In this document: positions 8,101-15,518 of the stretch, piece by piece | How the letters are laid out: the number at the start of each line of letters is the position of its first letter | Numbering within the stretch: position 1 is the first letter of the stretch | NCBI GenBank assembly: GCA_040235565.1 | Contig: JBECLA010000039.1 | Location: forward strand, 1-19,864 | Direction of reading: 5' to 3' | Length of the DNA stretch: 19,864 bases | DNA from: JAHEIJ01 sp040235565 | GTDB taxonomy: Bacteria; Pseudomonadota; Gammaproteobacteria; UBA6429; Thiohalophilaceae | Translations under genes and position numbers: made by a program | Notes under the pieces: generated by a model | Seen by the model: only the letters and a program-made list of their open reading frames with translations | The model's database searches: none | What the model was told of the DNA's origin: nothing

Positions 8101-8651
8101 GCAGCCAGTTTACCTTGACCAATGCCCGGATCACCACGGACAACAAATTCACCTGGTATGACGGCAGCGGTTTGCCGAAGGGCAATCCGCCCAAGGCGTA
8201 CCTGGGCTGGTATATGGATCTGATCGATTCAGGCCAGGCGGCGCAGGGTGAACGCATTCTGGATGATCTGTTCGTGAGTGGCGATCGCCTGGAATTCATT
8301 ACCCTGATTCCCTCCACCGATCCCTGCCAGGGTGGCGGTGAATCCTGGCTGTTTGCCGTCAACGCCATTACCGGTAGTCGCTTTACCACCAACACACCGT
8401 GGGATTACAACCAGGACGGCAGGTATGACACGGATGACAAGGTCGACTGGAGTGGCAGTAAGGTCTGGGGTTCCGGGATAAACCTCAAAACCCCGCAACG
8501 GTTCCGACGAACCAAGCTGCTCGAACCGGGTTCGGACTGCCAGGAAATCAACCTGCTGAATAACAGTGACGGCAGTATTACCACTGTATCCGGTAGCTGT
8601 CAGGGCTTTAACTACGGACGACGTTCCTGGCGTCAACTACATATTCAATAA
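5106..8651 (+). CDS. pilY1: Type IV pilus tip adhesin / assembly factor PilY1
   Basis: The 1181-residue exported protein is close in length to Pseudomonas PilY1. A Sec signal peptide ends near residue 33 (GQVMA-ADL). An N-terminal von Willebrand A-like domain has the MIDAS motif D58-x-S60-x-S62 and the later FTDG (D327). The C-terminal half is the PilC/PilY1 beta-propeller, with LGDIVHSDPFF, VLFGANDGMLHIVNANTG, and YAGDLFGNLWKFDV. D874-x-N876-x-D878-x-x-x-D882 lies just before YAGDL and matches the regulatory calcium loop described in P. aeruginosa PilY1. Further DxDxDxxxD loops are at D412-D420, D820-D828 and D1100-D1108. The end, GRRSWRQLHIQ, is typical. GGGAGAAGGA gives a strong ribosome site. 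The protein should cap the pilus with the minor pilins and act in adhesion, retraction control and surface sensing. Substrate and receptor cannot be inferred. Confidence 0.95.
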   Translation: MTLTAAHQRRYKRALAHAMLALLFGLGSGQVMAADLNISDKPLDTLEGVPANIILTMDDSGSMAWGFLPDIIGGYCPGSSCTDLADSGNSDDLKRATSASFNKIYYDPNATYLPALDENGASLGDADFDAAWDNGLDQDNGVTVNLGTDFEPPWYRGVFSTPATLTHTDYSGAAFYHVFDSTNLNCDGTVDDNDCYDKVVVSSTSGPGGTDERQNFANWYSYYRYRSILAKTAASHAFSQLSGSIRIAYQDLNHTAVTTLQPFAGTARTNFFNWLYDVPTDGSTILRRAFKRAGEKFSTAEAYEKEPGVSGTPEYSCRQNFHFAFTDGAWNGSDSYVDTLNGVNYTDNYDGGNSINITLPETVNGVSNYTPRPPYEDDNSQYLGDISMFFWANDLRPGLSNDVPQYIVDRTDYDGDGDEDDADIFWNPKNDPATWQHMVSFTIGFGVAGNLNFPGDYTNLVAGTQAWGDHEVDDLWHAAINSRGNYFSASNPQQLLASFSAVLGNIDSRIGSSSAVATTSSQYQTGTNLFQAIYNPSSWSGDLLAKDVFTLNQQWSAAGVLAQQIDGSINSPRQIVTFDPSNNGGGIPFLWSDLTPTQQSALRDGGTVAEGQARLAYLRGDTSNEIQNTGTYSFRNREKALGDIVHSDPFFLPPPGAPLFFWPDDLETAAYSTFVAGRSGRQDMVLFGANDGMLHIVNANTGREILAYVPNAVFDNLSDLTDPAYTHKFFVDAPVQVSDVFFGGSWHTVAVGGLGKGGKGIYALDITDPAAFLESNADNLVLWEFTDADLGYTYTKPQIFKMNNGKWVVAVGNGYNSGRDIDNDGDLDRGYATLYLLDIETGSVIKTLETPWGIDEDPSGLGRSNRLTDVVALDQNQDFQVDILYAGDLFGNLWKFDVSDSVPTKWEIAKSGSTPTPLFQARDDSGNPQPITVAPAIQYHDTKHGYLIYVGTGKYLEVGDLADASLQTIYGVWDREETSGITTITRAALREQEILGANRSQFTLTNARITTDNKFTWYDGSGLPKGNPPKAYLGWYMDLIDSGQAAQGERILDDLFVSGDRLEFITLIPSTDPCQGGGESWLFAVNAITGSRFTTNTPWDYNQDGRYDTDDKVDWSGSKVWGSGINLKTPQRFRRTKLLEPGSDCQEINLLNNSDGSITTVSGSCQGFNYGRRSWRQLHIQ

Positions 8652-8664
8652 AAGGTAACCCACC

Positions 8665-8964
8665 ATGAAGCGGATCAAAATGCTGTGCATGATAAGTCTG
8701 TTCACAATAAGTCTGCTGACTCCTGCTACCAAATTGCTGGCTGAGACAGATAACCTCAATCAGGGACAAGGGACAATCGAGCGGATTGACTTTAAAAAGG
8801 GCATCATGGTTGTGGATGATGCCAAGTTATTATTAATAGCCGGCTATACCGTATTGAACGGCAAGGGAGAAGAAGTTTCTGCCTTCAACCTTCGTCAGGG
8901 CAGCAAGGTCTCTGTTAAATATGCGCCGGGGATGGTGGTCAAGGAAATTACTATCCTCAGATAA
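8665..8964 (+). CDS. Small exported PilY2-like protein
   Basis: The 99-residue protein starts 13 bases after pilY1 and is preceded by AAAGG. Residues 1-26 form a Sec signal peptide (basic MKRIK, hydrophobic core, LLA-E cleavage). The mature part of about 73 residues has GTIERIDFKKGIMVVDD and LRQGSKVSVKYAPGMVVKEI, a pattern of short beta strands resembling a small barrel. Pseudomonas encodes PilY2, a small protein of unclear function, at exactly this place between pilY1 and pilE. Position, size and the GxIxxID...LRxGxxV pattern support the same family. It contains no cysteine in the mature part and no prepilin motif, so it is not a pilin. A periplasmic role in PilY1 folding or pilus assembly is plausible but not shown. 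Confidence 0.68.
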   Translation: MKRIKMLCMISLFTISLLTPATKLLAETDNLNQGQGTIERIDFKKGIMVVDDAKLLLIAGYTVLNGKGEEVSAFNLRQGSKVSVKYAPGMVVKEITILR

Positions 8965-8996
8965 GTTTTCATCGATCAAAATAAAGAGTTCACTGC

Positions 8997-9485
8997 ATGA
9001 AGAAACAACGAGGTTTTACCCTGATTGAAATGGTCGTCACCGTCGCAATCATTGGTATTATTGCGGCGATTGCCTGGCCGATTTTTGAAAACCAGGCGGC
9101 AAAAGGTCGCCGAACTGATGCGGCAGTTGCGCTAACCAACGCACGTCAGGCGCTGATTTCCTTCAAATCGGATAACGCCGCCTATCCTGCCGACGCCGCA
9201 ACGGCATTGGCGGTTTTACGCAGTTATCTGGTGACCGCGCCGAATACCCCGGCAATAGATTGCAAGAATAGCCGCGGTTACCAGATCCCGGCAGCAGGCA
9301 TCACTTCTTGCCAGGGATATTACAACATCACCGTAGCCGCGGCTGATGCCAACAGTTTCAGCCTCACTGCCACACCGATCTCCCATCCTGATGAGGATTG
9401 TACGACGCTCACTCTGGATCATCTGGGAACCCGTGGCTTCACCGGAGACGCAAAATCAAGCGCGGGTCGCTGCTGGGCACAATAA
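8997..9485 (+). CDS. pilE: PilE-type type IV (minor) pilin
   Basis: The 162-residue prepilin has leader MKKQRG and mature start FTLIEMVVTVAIIGIIAAIA with Glu5. The helix continues into ENQAAKGRRTDAAVALTNARQALISF, typical of PilE. The C-terminus has a disulfide-loop layout, DEDCTTLTLDHLGTRGF ... GRCWAQ, and two further cysteines (IDCKNSRGY, TSCQGY). In Pseudomonas and relatives the PilE at this locus is a minor pilin that connects the tip complex to the major pilin PilA, whereas in Neisseria PilE is the major subunit. The operon position favours the minor role. It is the last gene of the operon, 32 bases after the PilY2-like gene, with AAAGAG upstream of the ATG, and is followed within 12 bases by a strong terminator. 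Confidence 0.92.
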   Translation: MKKQRGFTLIEMVVTVAIIGIIAAIAWPIFENQAAKGRRTDAAVALTNARQALISFKSDNAAYPADAATALAVLRSYLVTAPNTPAIDCKNSRGYQIPAAGITSCQGYYNITVAAADANSFSLTATPISHPDEDCTTLTLDHLGTRGFTGDAKSSAGRCWAQ

Positions 9486-9497
9486 GCATTAACTTTC

Positions 9498-9536
9498 AAA
9501 AAAGGCGAGACAGCTTTGTTCTGTCTCGCCTTTTTT
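9498..9536. terminator. Bidirectional intrinsic terminator between pilE and ispH
   Basis: Sixteen-base perfect arms (9498-9513 and 9521-9536) flank a 7-base loop. The core is GGCGAGACAG/CTGTCTCGCC, bordered by six A on the left and six T on the right. Because both sides carry the homopolymer run, it can stop transcription of the pilin operon on the plus strand and of the ispH operon on the minus strand. Confidence 0.93.
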
Positions 9537-9558
9537 ATTTCCAATTGCTTATTTCGAT

Positions 9559-10497
9559 TCAGTGAGGTTTGAGTTCCTTCGGCAAACTGAAGGTGATGGT
9601 TTCGGGTTGCCCCTGACTTTCATTTACCATATCCGCGCCCCATTCCTGTAACCGATGGATCACCTGCTCGACCAGCACTTCCGGCGCCGAGGCCCCGGCG
9701 GTGACACCAATACGCTCCTTGCCCTGCAACCATTCGGGTTTGATTTCATCGGCGTTGTCGATGAGATACGCCGGCGTGTTACGCCGTTCGGCGACTTCCT
9801 TGAGGCGATTGGAATTGGAACTGTTAATCGAACCCACCACCAGAACCACATCACTGCTATCCGCCAGGTTCTTCACCGCATCCTGACGGTTCTGCGTGGC
9901 ATAACAGATATCATCCCGTTTGGGTCCGTGAATCTTGGGAAACCGTTGTCGTAAGGCGTCGATGATCGCCGCAGTATCATCCATCGAGAGCGTGGTCTGG
10001 GTCACATAGGCCAGATGGTCCGGATCGTGCACATCCAGGCTGGCCACATCCTTGACCGTTTCCACCAGGTACATGTGACCTCCCTGACTGCCATCAAACT
10101 GGCCCATGGTACCTTCCACTTCGGGATGTCCGGCATGACCGATCAGGATGCACTCCTGGCCGGCCTTGCTGAAACGCGCGATTTCCAGATGCACCTTGGT
10201 CACCAGCGGACAGGTGGCATCAAACACTTTCAGGCCACGCTGCTGGGCTTCCTCCTGTACCGCCCGCGGTACCCCATGGGCACTGAAAATAACCGTGGCA
10301 TCATCCGGCACTTCAGTCAGTTCGTCGACGAAGATGGCACCCTTGTCCCGCAACCCGTCGACCACAAAGCGATTATGCACCACTTCATGCCGTACATAGA
10401 TCGGCGCGCCGAACAACTCCAGGGCTCGTTCGACGATCTCGATCGCCCGGTCCACCCCGGCACAAAAACCGCGCGGGTTTGCCAATATCACCTGCAT
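9559..10497 (-). CDS. ispH: 4-hydroxy-3-methylbut-2-enyl diphosphate reductase IspH (LytB)
   Basis: The 312-residue iron-sulfur enzyme catalyses the last step of the MEP pathway, reducing HMBPP to isopentenyl and dimethylallyl diphosphate in the cytoplasm. The three cluster cysteines are C12 (NPRGFCAGV), C96 (DATCPLV) and C198 (ICYATQNRQ). Substrate residues H41, H74 (SAHGV), H124 and E126 (GHPEVEGT) align with the Escherichia coli positions. Length is normal. The start is the ATG at 10497, 34 bases after fkpB. It is the last gene of the murJ-ribF-ileS-lspA-fkpB-ispH run and ends at the shared terminator. The fkpB-ispH pairing is widely conserved in gammaproteobacteria. Confidence 0.98.
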   Translation of the reverse strand: MQVILANPRGFCAGVDRAIEIVERALELFGAPIYVRHEVVHNRFVVDGLRDKGAIFVDELTEVPDDATVIFSAHGVPRAVQEEAQQRGLKVFDATCPLVTKVHLEIARFSKAGQECILIGHAGHPEVEGTMGQFDGSQGGHMYLVETVKDVASLDVHDPDHLAYVTQTTLSMDDTAAIIDALRQRFPKIHGPKRDDICYATQNRQDAVKNLADSSDVVLVVGSINSSNSNRLKEVAERRNTPAYLIDNADEIKPEWLQGKERIGVTAGASAPEVLVEQVIHRLQEWGADMVNESQGQPETITFSLPKELKPH

Positions 10498-10531
10498 AAC
10501 GTATGTCTTTCGTTTTTTGTCTTAAATCTGG

Positions 10532-11020
10532 TTACTGGTTCCCGGTTGGCTCTTCCCCGAGGAGACTCACCCCGGGTTTCACTTCAAGAATTTCCACATC
10601 AAAGATCACTTCATGCCCGGCGAGGGGATGATTAAAATCCACCACCACCTCATCGCCCTTGATTTCCTGTATCGCGCCCGGGACTTCTTCGCCTGACGGC
10701 GTAGTGAATCCGACAATCAATCCCGCTTCGAGTTGCATGTCGGCCGGAAATTCATTGCGGGGCATGGCATGAATATTCTCCTCAACTGGAAAACCAAAGG
10801 CATCCCTGGGCTCAATCGACAGGCATTGCCGATCGCCGGCTTTCAGACCATACAGCACCAGCTCCAGACCTTCGATCAAGGTGCCATCCCCCATGACAAA
10901 CTGCAGCGGCTCCCCGTCCCGGGTTGAGTCGGCCACGGTGCCGTCCGCCAGACTGAGGGTAAAGTGCATCACTACCTCACTCCCCGGGCCGATCGTTAAC
11001 GCTTCTATATCTGCAGTCAT
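10532..11020 (-). CDS. fkpB: FKBP-type peptidyl-prolyl cis-trans isomerase FkpB (SlpA)
   Basis: The 162-residue SlpA-type FKBP is a cytoplasmic prolyl isomerase and chaperone. The FKBP core starts with VVMHFTLSLADGTVADST and FVMGDGTLIEGLELVLYGLKAGD. An insert-in-flap chaperone domain lies at about residues 73-125 (PRDAFGFP ... GEEVPGAIQEI), and the chain returns to the FKBP fold with VDFNHPLAGHEVIFDVEIL. I chose the ATG at 11020, 14 bases after the lspA stop; reading further upstream in this frame would run into lspA and gives no family sequence. The ribosome site is weak, consistent with coupling to lspA. The order ileS-lspA-fkpB-ispH is the standard gammaproteobacterial arrangement. Confidence 0.95.
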   Translation of the reverse strand: MTADIEALTIGPGSEVVMHFTLSLADGTVADSTRDGEPLQFVMGDGTLIEGLELVLYGLKAGDRQCLSIEPRDAFGFPVEENIHAMPRNEFPADMQLEAGLIVGFTTPSGEEVPGAIQEIKGDEVVVDFNHPLAGHEVIFDVEILEVKPGVSLLGEEPTGNQ

Positions 11021-11034
11021 TATGGTTGCCGGTT

Positions 11035-11577
11035 TTACTCTTGCTTGTGATCGGTTGCCGGAGCGTGATGTTTCAGACCGGAACGCAGGCTGTCTATGAC
11101 CAACACCATGACACCGATAGTGATGGCGGAATCGGCAATATTGAAGGCCGGCCAGTGACATTCCGCAACCGTTGTGCGTACCTGGTAGAACAACGGCAGG
11201 CAACGCTCAGCCGGATAATAAAAATCCAGAAAATCGACGACATACCCGTGACCGATACGATCGATTACATTGCCCAGGGCCCCACCCAGAATCAGCGCCA
11301 GCCCCGCGGCCTGCCATTTTTCCTGTCCGGACAGACGGCGCAACCAGGCCACAATCACCACACTCACCACCAGTGCCAGCACCGTAAACACCCAGCGCTG
11401 CCAGCCGCCGGCGGAACTCAGAAAACTGAACGCCGCACCCTTGTTGTGTAACAAGGTGAATTGCAATAACGGAATAAACTCGATCGATTCGAACAGCTCC
11501 AGTAGCTGACTGGCCAGGTATTTACTACCCTGGTCCAGCACAATAACTACCGCGGATAACCATAACCATTTCAACAT
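11035..11577 (-). CDS. lspA: Lipoprotein signal peptidase (signal peptidase II) LspA, with insertion
   Basis: The 180-residue inner-membrane aspartyl protease removes signal peptides from diacylglyceryl prolipoproteins. Visible motifs are VLDQGSKY near the N-terminus, LLHNKGAAFSFL, GGALGNVIDR, VVDFLDFY with catalytic D115, and FNIADSAITIG with catalytic D149. About four transmembrane helices are expected. The two catalytic aspartates are 34 residues apart, against 18 in E. coli (D123 and D141). The extra 16 residues or so lie between FYYP and HWPAFN and contain C126 and C140. The start is the ATG at 11577 with GGAAG upstream; a TTG at 11616 is in frame but would add a polar tail. It lies between ileS and fkpB. 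The insertion keeps the frame and both catalytic motifs, so the enzyme is probably active. Confidence 0.95.
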   Translation of the reverse strand: MLKWLWLSAVVIVLDQGSKYLASQLLELFESIEFIPLLQFTLLHNKGAAFSFLSSAGGWQRWVFTVLALVVSVVIVAWLRRLSGQEKWQAAGLALILGGALGNVIDRIGHGYVVDFLDFYYPAERCLPLFYQVRTTVAECHWPAFNIADSAITIGVMVLVIDSLRSGLKHHAPATDHKQE

Positions 11578-11622
11578 CGAGTTGCTTCCATTCCAGGCAT
11601 GCTTATCACTCCACAATGGGGC

Positions 11623-14484
11623 TCAGGCAAACTTGCGTTGCTCACCGTTTCCATCCACATTTTCCACACACCGCCCACACAGTTGCGGATGATCGGGGTG
11701 TTTGCCCACATCTTCCCGATGATGCCAGCAACGAATGCATTTGTTATGCGGGGAGGCCGCTACGGCCACCCAGACTTCGTCATTGGTTGACAGGGTGTAG
11801 TGCTGCCCTTCTGCCGGCGGTGATCCGGCAAGGTAAATCCGTGCATAGGAAGTAATCAGGGCAAACCGCAGTTCATCTTCCAGTTGGCCTAACAAGTCAT
11901 AGAGCTCCCGGCCACAGTACAAATCCACTTCCGCATCCAGACCGGAACCAATGCCACCTGCGACACGTAATGCTTCGAGTTCCTTGTTGACCACGTCACG
12001 CACTTCAATCACCTGTTGCCAGAAGCCCGTGGCTTTATCCGCTTCTGCTTCACTGCGATACATCGCCGGCACGTCATACCAGGTGGCAAGTAACACCGAT
12101 TTCTCCCGCTCACCCGGCATCACCTGCCAGATATCTTCCGCGGTAAAGCTCAGAATCGGCGCCAACCAGCGGGCCATGGCTTCGACCACGTGATACAACG
12201 CCGTCTGGGCGGAGCGGCGAGCGGTGCTGTCGCGTTGGGTGGTGTACTGCCGGTCCTTGATCACATCGAGATAAAAACTGCCCATCTCTACCGCACAGAA
12301 GTTATGCACTACTTGATATATGGCATGAAACTCGTACTTGTCATACGCCTTCACAATTTGTTGCTGCAGGCGGCGGGCCTGTTCAATCGCCCATTTATCC
12401 AGCGCCAGTAACTCCTCGGCTGGCAGCATATGTTGCGTCGGATCAAAGCCATGCAGGTTCGCCAACAAAAAGCGCGCGGTATTACGGATGCGCCGGTAGG
12501 CATCCGCGGTGCGCTTGAGAATTTCATCGGAAACACTCATCTCACCCCGGTAATCGGTCGCCGCCACCCACAGACGCAGGATATCCGCGCCCATGCTGTT
12601 GACCACCTTCTGGGGGGCGACCACATTGCCACGGGACTTGGACATCTTCTGACCTTTGGCATCCACGGTAAACCCGTGAGTCAACACCCCGCGATAAGGC
12701 GCTACCCCCTCCATGGCCACCGCGGTCAACAGTGACGACTGGAACCAGCCGCGGTGCTGATCCGAGCCTTCCAGATACAGGTCGGCGACCGGATAATCCT
12801 GGATCCCCTCACGTTGATTCAGGACAGTAAAGTGCGTGACCCCGGAATCAAACCAGACATCCAGCGTGTCGCTTACCTTTTCATAGTCAGCCAATTCGTC
12901 ATCCAACAGATCAGAGGGTTCCAGCTCGAACCAGGCTTCGATGCCCTGTTGTTCGATCCGTCGGGCAATGGTCTCGATCAACTCCACACTGCGTGGGTGC
13001 AGTTTACCGGTTTGTTTGTTTACGAACAGGGTGATGGGTACTCCCCAGGTACGTTGCCGGGAGATACACCAGTCGGGCCGGCTTTCCACCATCCCCTGAA
13101 TACGGGCTTCACCCCAGTCAGGCGTCCATTGTGTCTGTCTGATATTTTCAATCGCCGCCTGGCGCAGGCCCTTTTGATCCATACTGATAAACCACTGGGG
13201 GGTGGCGCGAAAAATGATCGGTGTCTTGTGGCGCCAGCAATGCGGATAACTGTGTCGAATGGCCTCTTCGTGCACCAGCTTGTGATTGGTCTTCAACACC
13301 TCGATCACACTGGCATTGGCCTGAAACACATGCTGGCCTTCGAACAAGGGGGTGCCACTGACAAACTTGCCGTCCGCACCCACGGGATTGTCTACCTTGA
13401 GGTGATAACGTGAACCGACCGCGTAGTCATCCTGGCCATGTCCCGGTGCGGTATGCACCGCCCCGGTGCCGGCATCAATGGTGACGTGGTCCCCGAGGAT
13501 GATGGGCACCTCCCGTTCGTAGAACGGATGCATCAACTTGAGGCCTTCCAGGTCTGCACCCTTGCAATACCCCACCACGCGGTAATCCTCCACGCCATAA
13601 CGGCTCATCGTATCTCTTAACAAAGGCTCCGCGATAATCAAACGTTCCGGCACATGATCCCCCACACCACCACATTGCACCAGGGCGTAATCCAGATTGG
13701 GATTCAGGGCCACGGCCTGGTTGGCCGGCAGGGTCCAGGGTGTGGTGGTCCAGATGACAAACGCGATCGGGCCTTCACCCGGGTGCCCTTCCACATGATG
13801 GCACCGTGTCATCAGCGCCGTTTCATTCAGCAGCGGGAACCGCACATCGATCGCCGGTGAGGTCTTGTCCTCGTATTCCACTTCCGCTTCCGCCAGCGCG
13901 GAACCGCAATCCACGCACCAGTGCACCGGCTTGGATCCCTTGTGCAGGTGGCCGTTGGCAATAATACGACCCAGGGCACGCACAATATCCGCCTCAAACT
14001 GGTAGTCCATGGTGAGATAGGGATGCTCCCAGTCACCGATCACGCCCAGGCGTTTGAAGTCAGTGCGCTGTCCATCGACCTGTTTGGCGGCAAATTCGCG
14101 ACAGGCCTTGCGGAATTCGGCGGCTGACACCTTGAAGCCGGCCTTGCCGACTTTCTTTTCTACCTGCAATTCGATCGGCAAGCCATGGCAATCCCAGCCC
14201 GGAATATACGGCGCATCGTAGCCACTTAAGGTTTTGGCCTTAACGATGATGTCTTTCAATACCTTGTTCACGGCATGGCCGATATGAATATCGCCATTGG
14301 CATACGGTGGCCCGTCATGCAGCATGAACACCGGACGGTTTTGCTGCCTGGCCTGCTCTCGCAGTCTGGTATAGATATCCATATCCGCCCAGCGCTTGAG
14401 AAATTCCGGCTCCCGCTGGGCCAGATTGCCGCGCATGGGAAAGTCTGTCTGCGGAAGATTGAGTGTGTTTTTGTAGTCTGCCAC
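11623..14484 (-). CDS. ileS: Isoleucyl-tRNA synthetase
   Basis: The 953-residue class I synthetase charges tRNA-Ile. The N-terminus (NTLNLPQTDFPMRGNLAQRE) matches bacterial IleRS. The ATP-binding HIGH motif is at residues 67-70 and KMSKS at 613-617. The editing (CP1) domain lies between them, including WTTTPWTLPANQA and GTGAVHTAPGHG. A C-terminal zinc finger uses C916, C919, C936 and C939. The presence of this zinc finger and the close similarity to the E. coli layout point to the ordinary bacterial type, not the mupirocin-resistant eukaryote-like type. The start codon is GTG at 14484, preceded by AAGAGA; no better ATG exists before the conserved N-terminus. It lies 43 bases after ribF and 45 before lspA. 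Confidence 0.98.
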   Translation of the reverse strand: MADYKNTLNLPQTDFPMRGNLAQREPEFLKRWADMDIYTRLREQARQQNRPVFMLHDGPPYANGDIHIGHAVNKVLKDIIVKAKTLSGYDAPYIPGWDCHGLPIELQVEKKVGKAGFKVSAAEFRKACREFAAKQVDGQRTDFKRLGVIGDWEHPYLTMDYQFEADIVRALGRIIANGHLHKGSKPVHWCVDCGSALAEAEVEYEDKTSPAIDVRFPLLNETALMTRCHHVEGHPGEGPIAFVIWTTTPWTLPANQAVALNPNLDYALVQCGGVGDHVPERLIIAEPLLRDTMSRYGVEDYRVVGYCKGADLEGLKLMHPFYEREVPIILGDHVTIDAGTGAVHTAPGHGQDDYAVGSRYHLKVDNPVGADGKFVSGTPLFEGQHVFQANASVIEVLKTNHKLVHEEAIRHSYPHCWRHKTPIIFRATPQWFISMDQKGLRQAAIENIRQTQWTPDWGEARIQGMVESRPDWCISRQRTWGVPITLFVNKQTGKLHPRSVELIETIARRIEQQGIEAWFELEPSDLLDDELADYEKVSDTLDVWFDSGVTHFTVLNQREGIQDYPVADLYLEGSDQHRGWFQSSLLTAVAMEGVAPYRGVLTHGFTVDAKGQKMSKSRGNVVAPQKVVNSMGADILRLWVAATDYRGEMSVSDEILKRTADAYRRIRNTARFLLANLHGFDPTQHMLPAEELLALDKWAIEQARRLQQQIVKAYDKYEFHAIYQVVHNFCAVEMGSFYLDVIKDRQYTTQRDSTARRSAQTALYHVVEAMARWLAPILSFTAEDIWQVMPGEREKSVLLATWYDVPAMYRSEAEADKATGFWQQVIEVRDVVNKELEALRVAGGIGSGLDAEVDLYCGRELYDLLGQLEDELRFALITSYARIYLAGSPPAEGQHYTLSTNDEVWVAVAASPHNKCIRCWHHREDVGKHPDHPQLCGRCVENVDGNGEQRKFA

Positions 14485-14527
14485 TTTTGTCTCTTGTTAT
14501 TTCAATTGAATAAATATCTCGTCATGA

Positions 14528-15469
14528 TCAGGCGGCGTTATTTTCAAAATAACTCCGCGCTGCATCAACATCTTTCTGGATCTGGACTTTCAACACCTCG
14601 AGTGAATCGTATTTCTCTTCATCCCGCAGTTTGTGTAAAAAACTTACCTGCAAATGCTTGCCGTATATCTGCGCATCGAAGTCAAACAAATAGACTTCCA
14701 GAATAGTTCGGGTCCCATCGACGGTCGGTCGCGTGCCCAGGCTGGCCACTCCGGGCCACGGTTCTTTTTCCAGGCCGTAGACTTCCACCACGAAAATCCC
14801 CTGCAAGGGTGTCGCGCGGCGATGCAGAAAAATGTTCGCCGTCGGAAAGCCCAACTGGCGTCCGAGCTTTTCCCCATGGGCCACCCGCCCGCTGAGCCGA
14901 AAGTCCCGTCCTAACAAGCGTGCCGCTTCGCTCAGGTGACCGTGTTCCAGTGCGATGCGAATGCGGGTACTACTGACCCGCTCATCGTCAACACTGAAAG
15001 TATGCATGTTGACGACCTGGAAGCCGTAGCGCTCACCGGCGGCCTGCAAATGGGCAAAGGTCCCTGCCCGTTTGCGACCGAAGCGAAAATCATCACCCAC
15101 CACCAGATATTTGACACCCAGGCCGTCCACCAGGATGCGGCGAATAAATTCCTCCGCCGGCATTTCCGCCAGCTTGCGATTAAAAGGCAGACATAACACG
15201 CGCTTGATCGCATAGCGCCGCAAGGCTTCAAGCTTTTCCCGAAAGCGCGTCAGGCGCGGTGGCGACGCCTCGGGATTGAAATATTCGCGCGGTTGCGGCT
15301 CAAAGGTAATCACCACGGCCGGCAGACCCAGGGCATCGGCCTTCTCCGCCAATTGACCGATCACCGCCTGATGACCCAGGTGCACCCCATCGAAGTTGCC
15401 AATGGTGGCCACACAGCCATGATGACCGGGGCGCAAATTGTGCATGCCGCGAATCAGCTCCATACTCAT
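14528..15469 (-). CDS. ribF: Bifunctional riboflavin kinase / FAD synthetase RibF
   Basis: The 313-residue enzyme phosphorylates riboflavin to FMN and adenylylates FMN to FAD. The N-terminal FMN adenylyltransferase domain has GNFDGVHLGHQ at 24-34, GDDFRFGRKRAG at 125-136, and SSTRIR at 166-171. The C-terminal kinase domain starts with GRQLGFPTAN (203-212) and ends with FLHKLRDEEKYDSLEVLKVQI. Length is typical. Starts at 15469 and 15463 (ATG) differ by two residues; I kept the longer one. It follows murJ by 49 bases and precedes ileS, the common gammaproteobacterial order. Confidence 0.97.
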   Translation of the reverse strand: MSMELIRGMHNLRPGHHGCVATIGNFDGVHLGHQAVIGQLAEKADALGLPAVVITFEPQPREYFNPEASPPRLTRFREKLEALRRYAIKRVLCLPFNRKLAEMPAEEFIRRILVDGLGVKYLVVGDDFRFGRKRAGTFAHLQAAGERYGFQVVNMHTFSVDDERVSSTRIRIALEHGHLSEAARLLGRDFRLSGRVAHGEKLGRQLGFPTANIFLHRRATPLQGIFVVEVYGLEKEPWPGVASLGTRPTVDGTRTILEVYLFDFDAQIYGKHLQVSFLHKLRDEEKYDSLEVLKVQIQKDVDAARSYFENNAA

Positions 15470-15518
15470 GTCATGTATATAAAAGAGTGGAAGTATAACA
15501 AGAACATAGACCCGTGCG

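Noticed and set aside
11021..11203. N-terminal extension of fkpB by 61 residues into lspA.
   Set aside because: The added sequence overlaps the conserved end of lspA and does not resemble FKBP proteins. The ATG at 11020 gives the normal family length.
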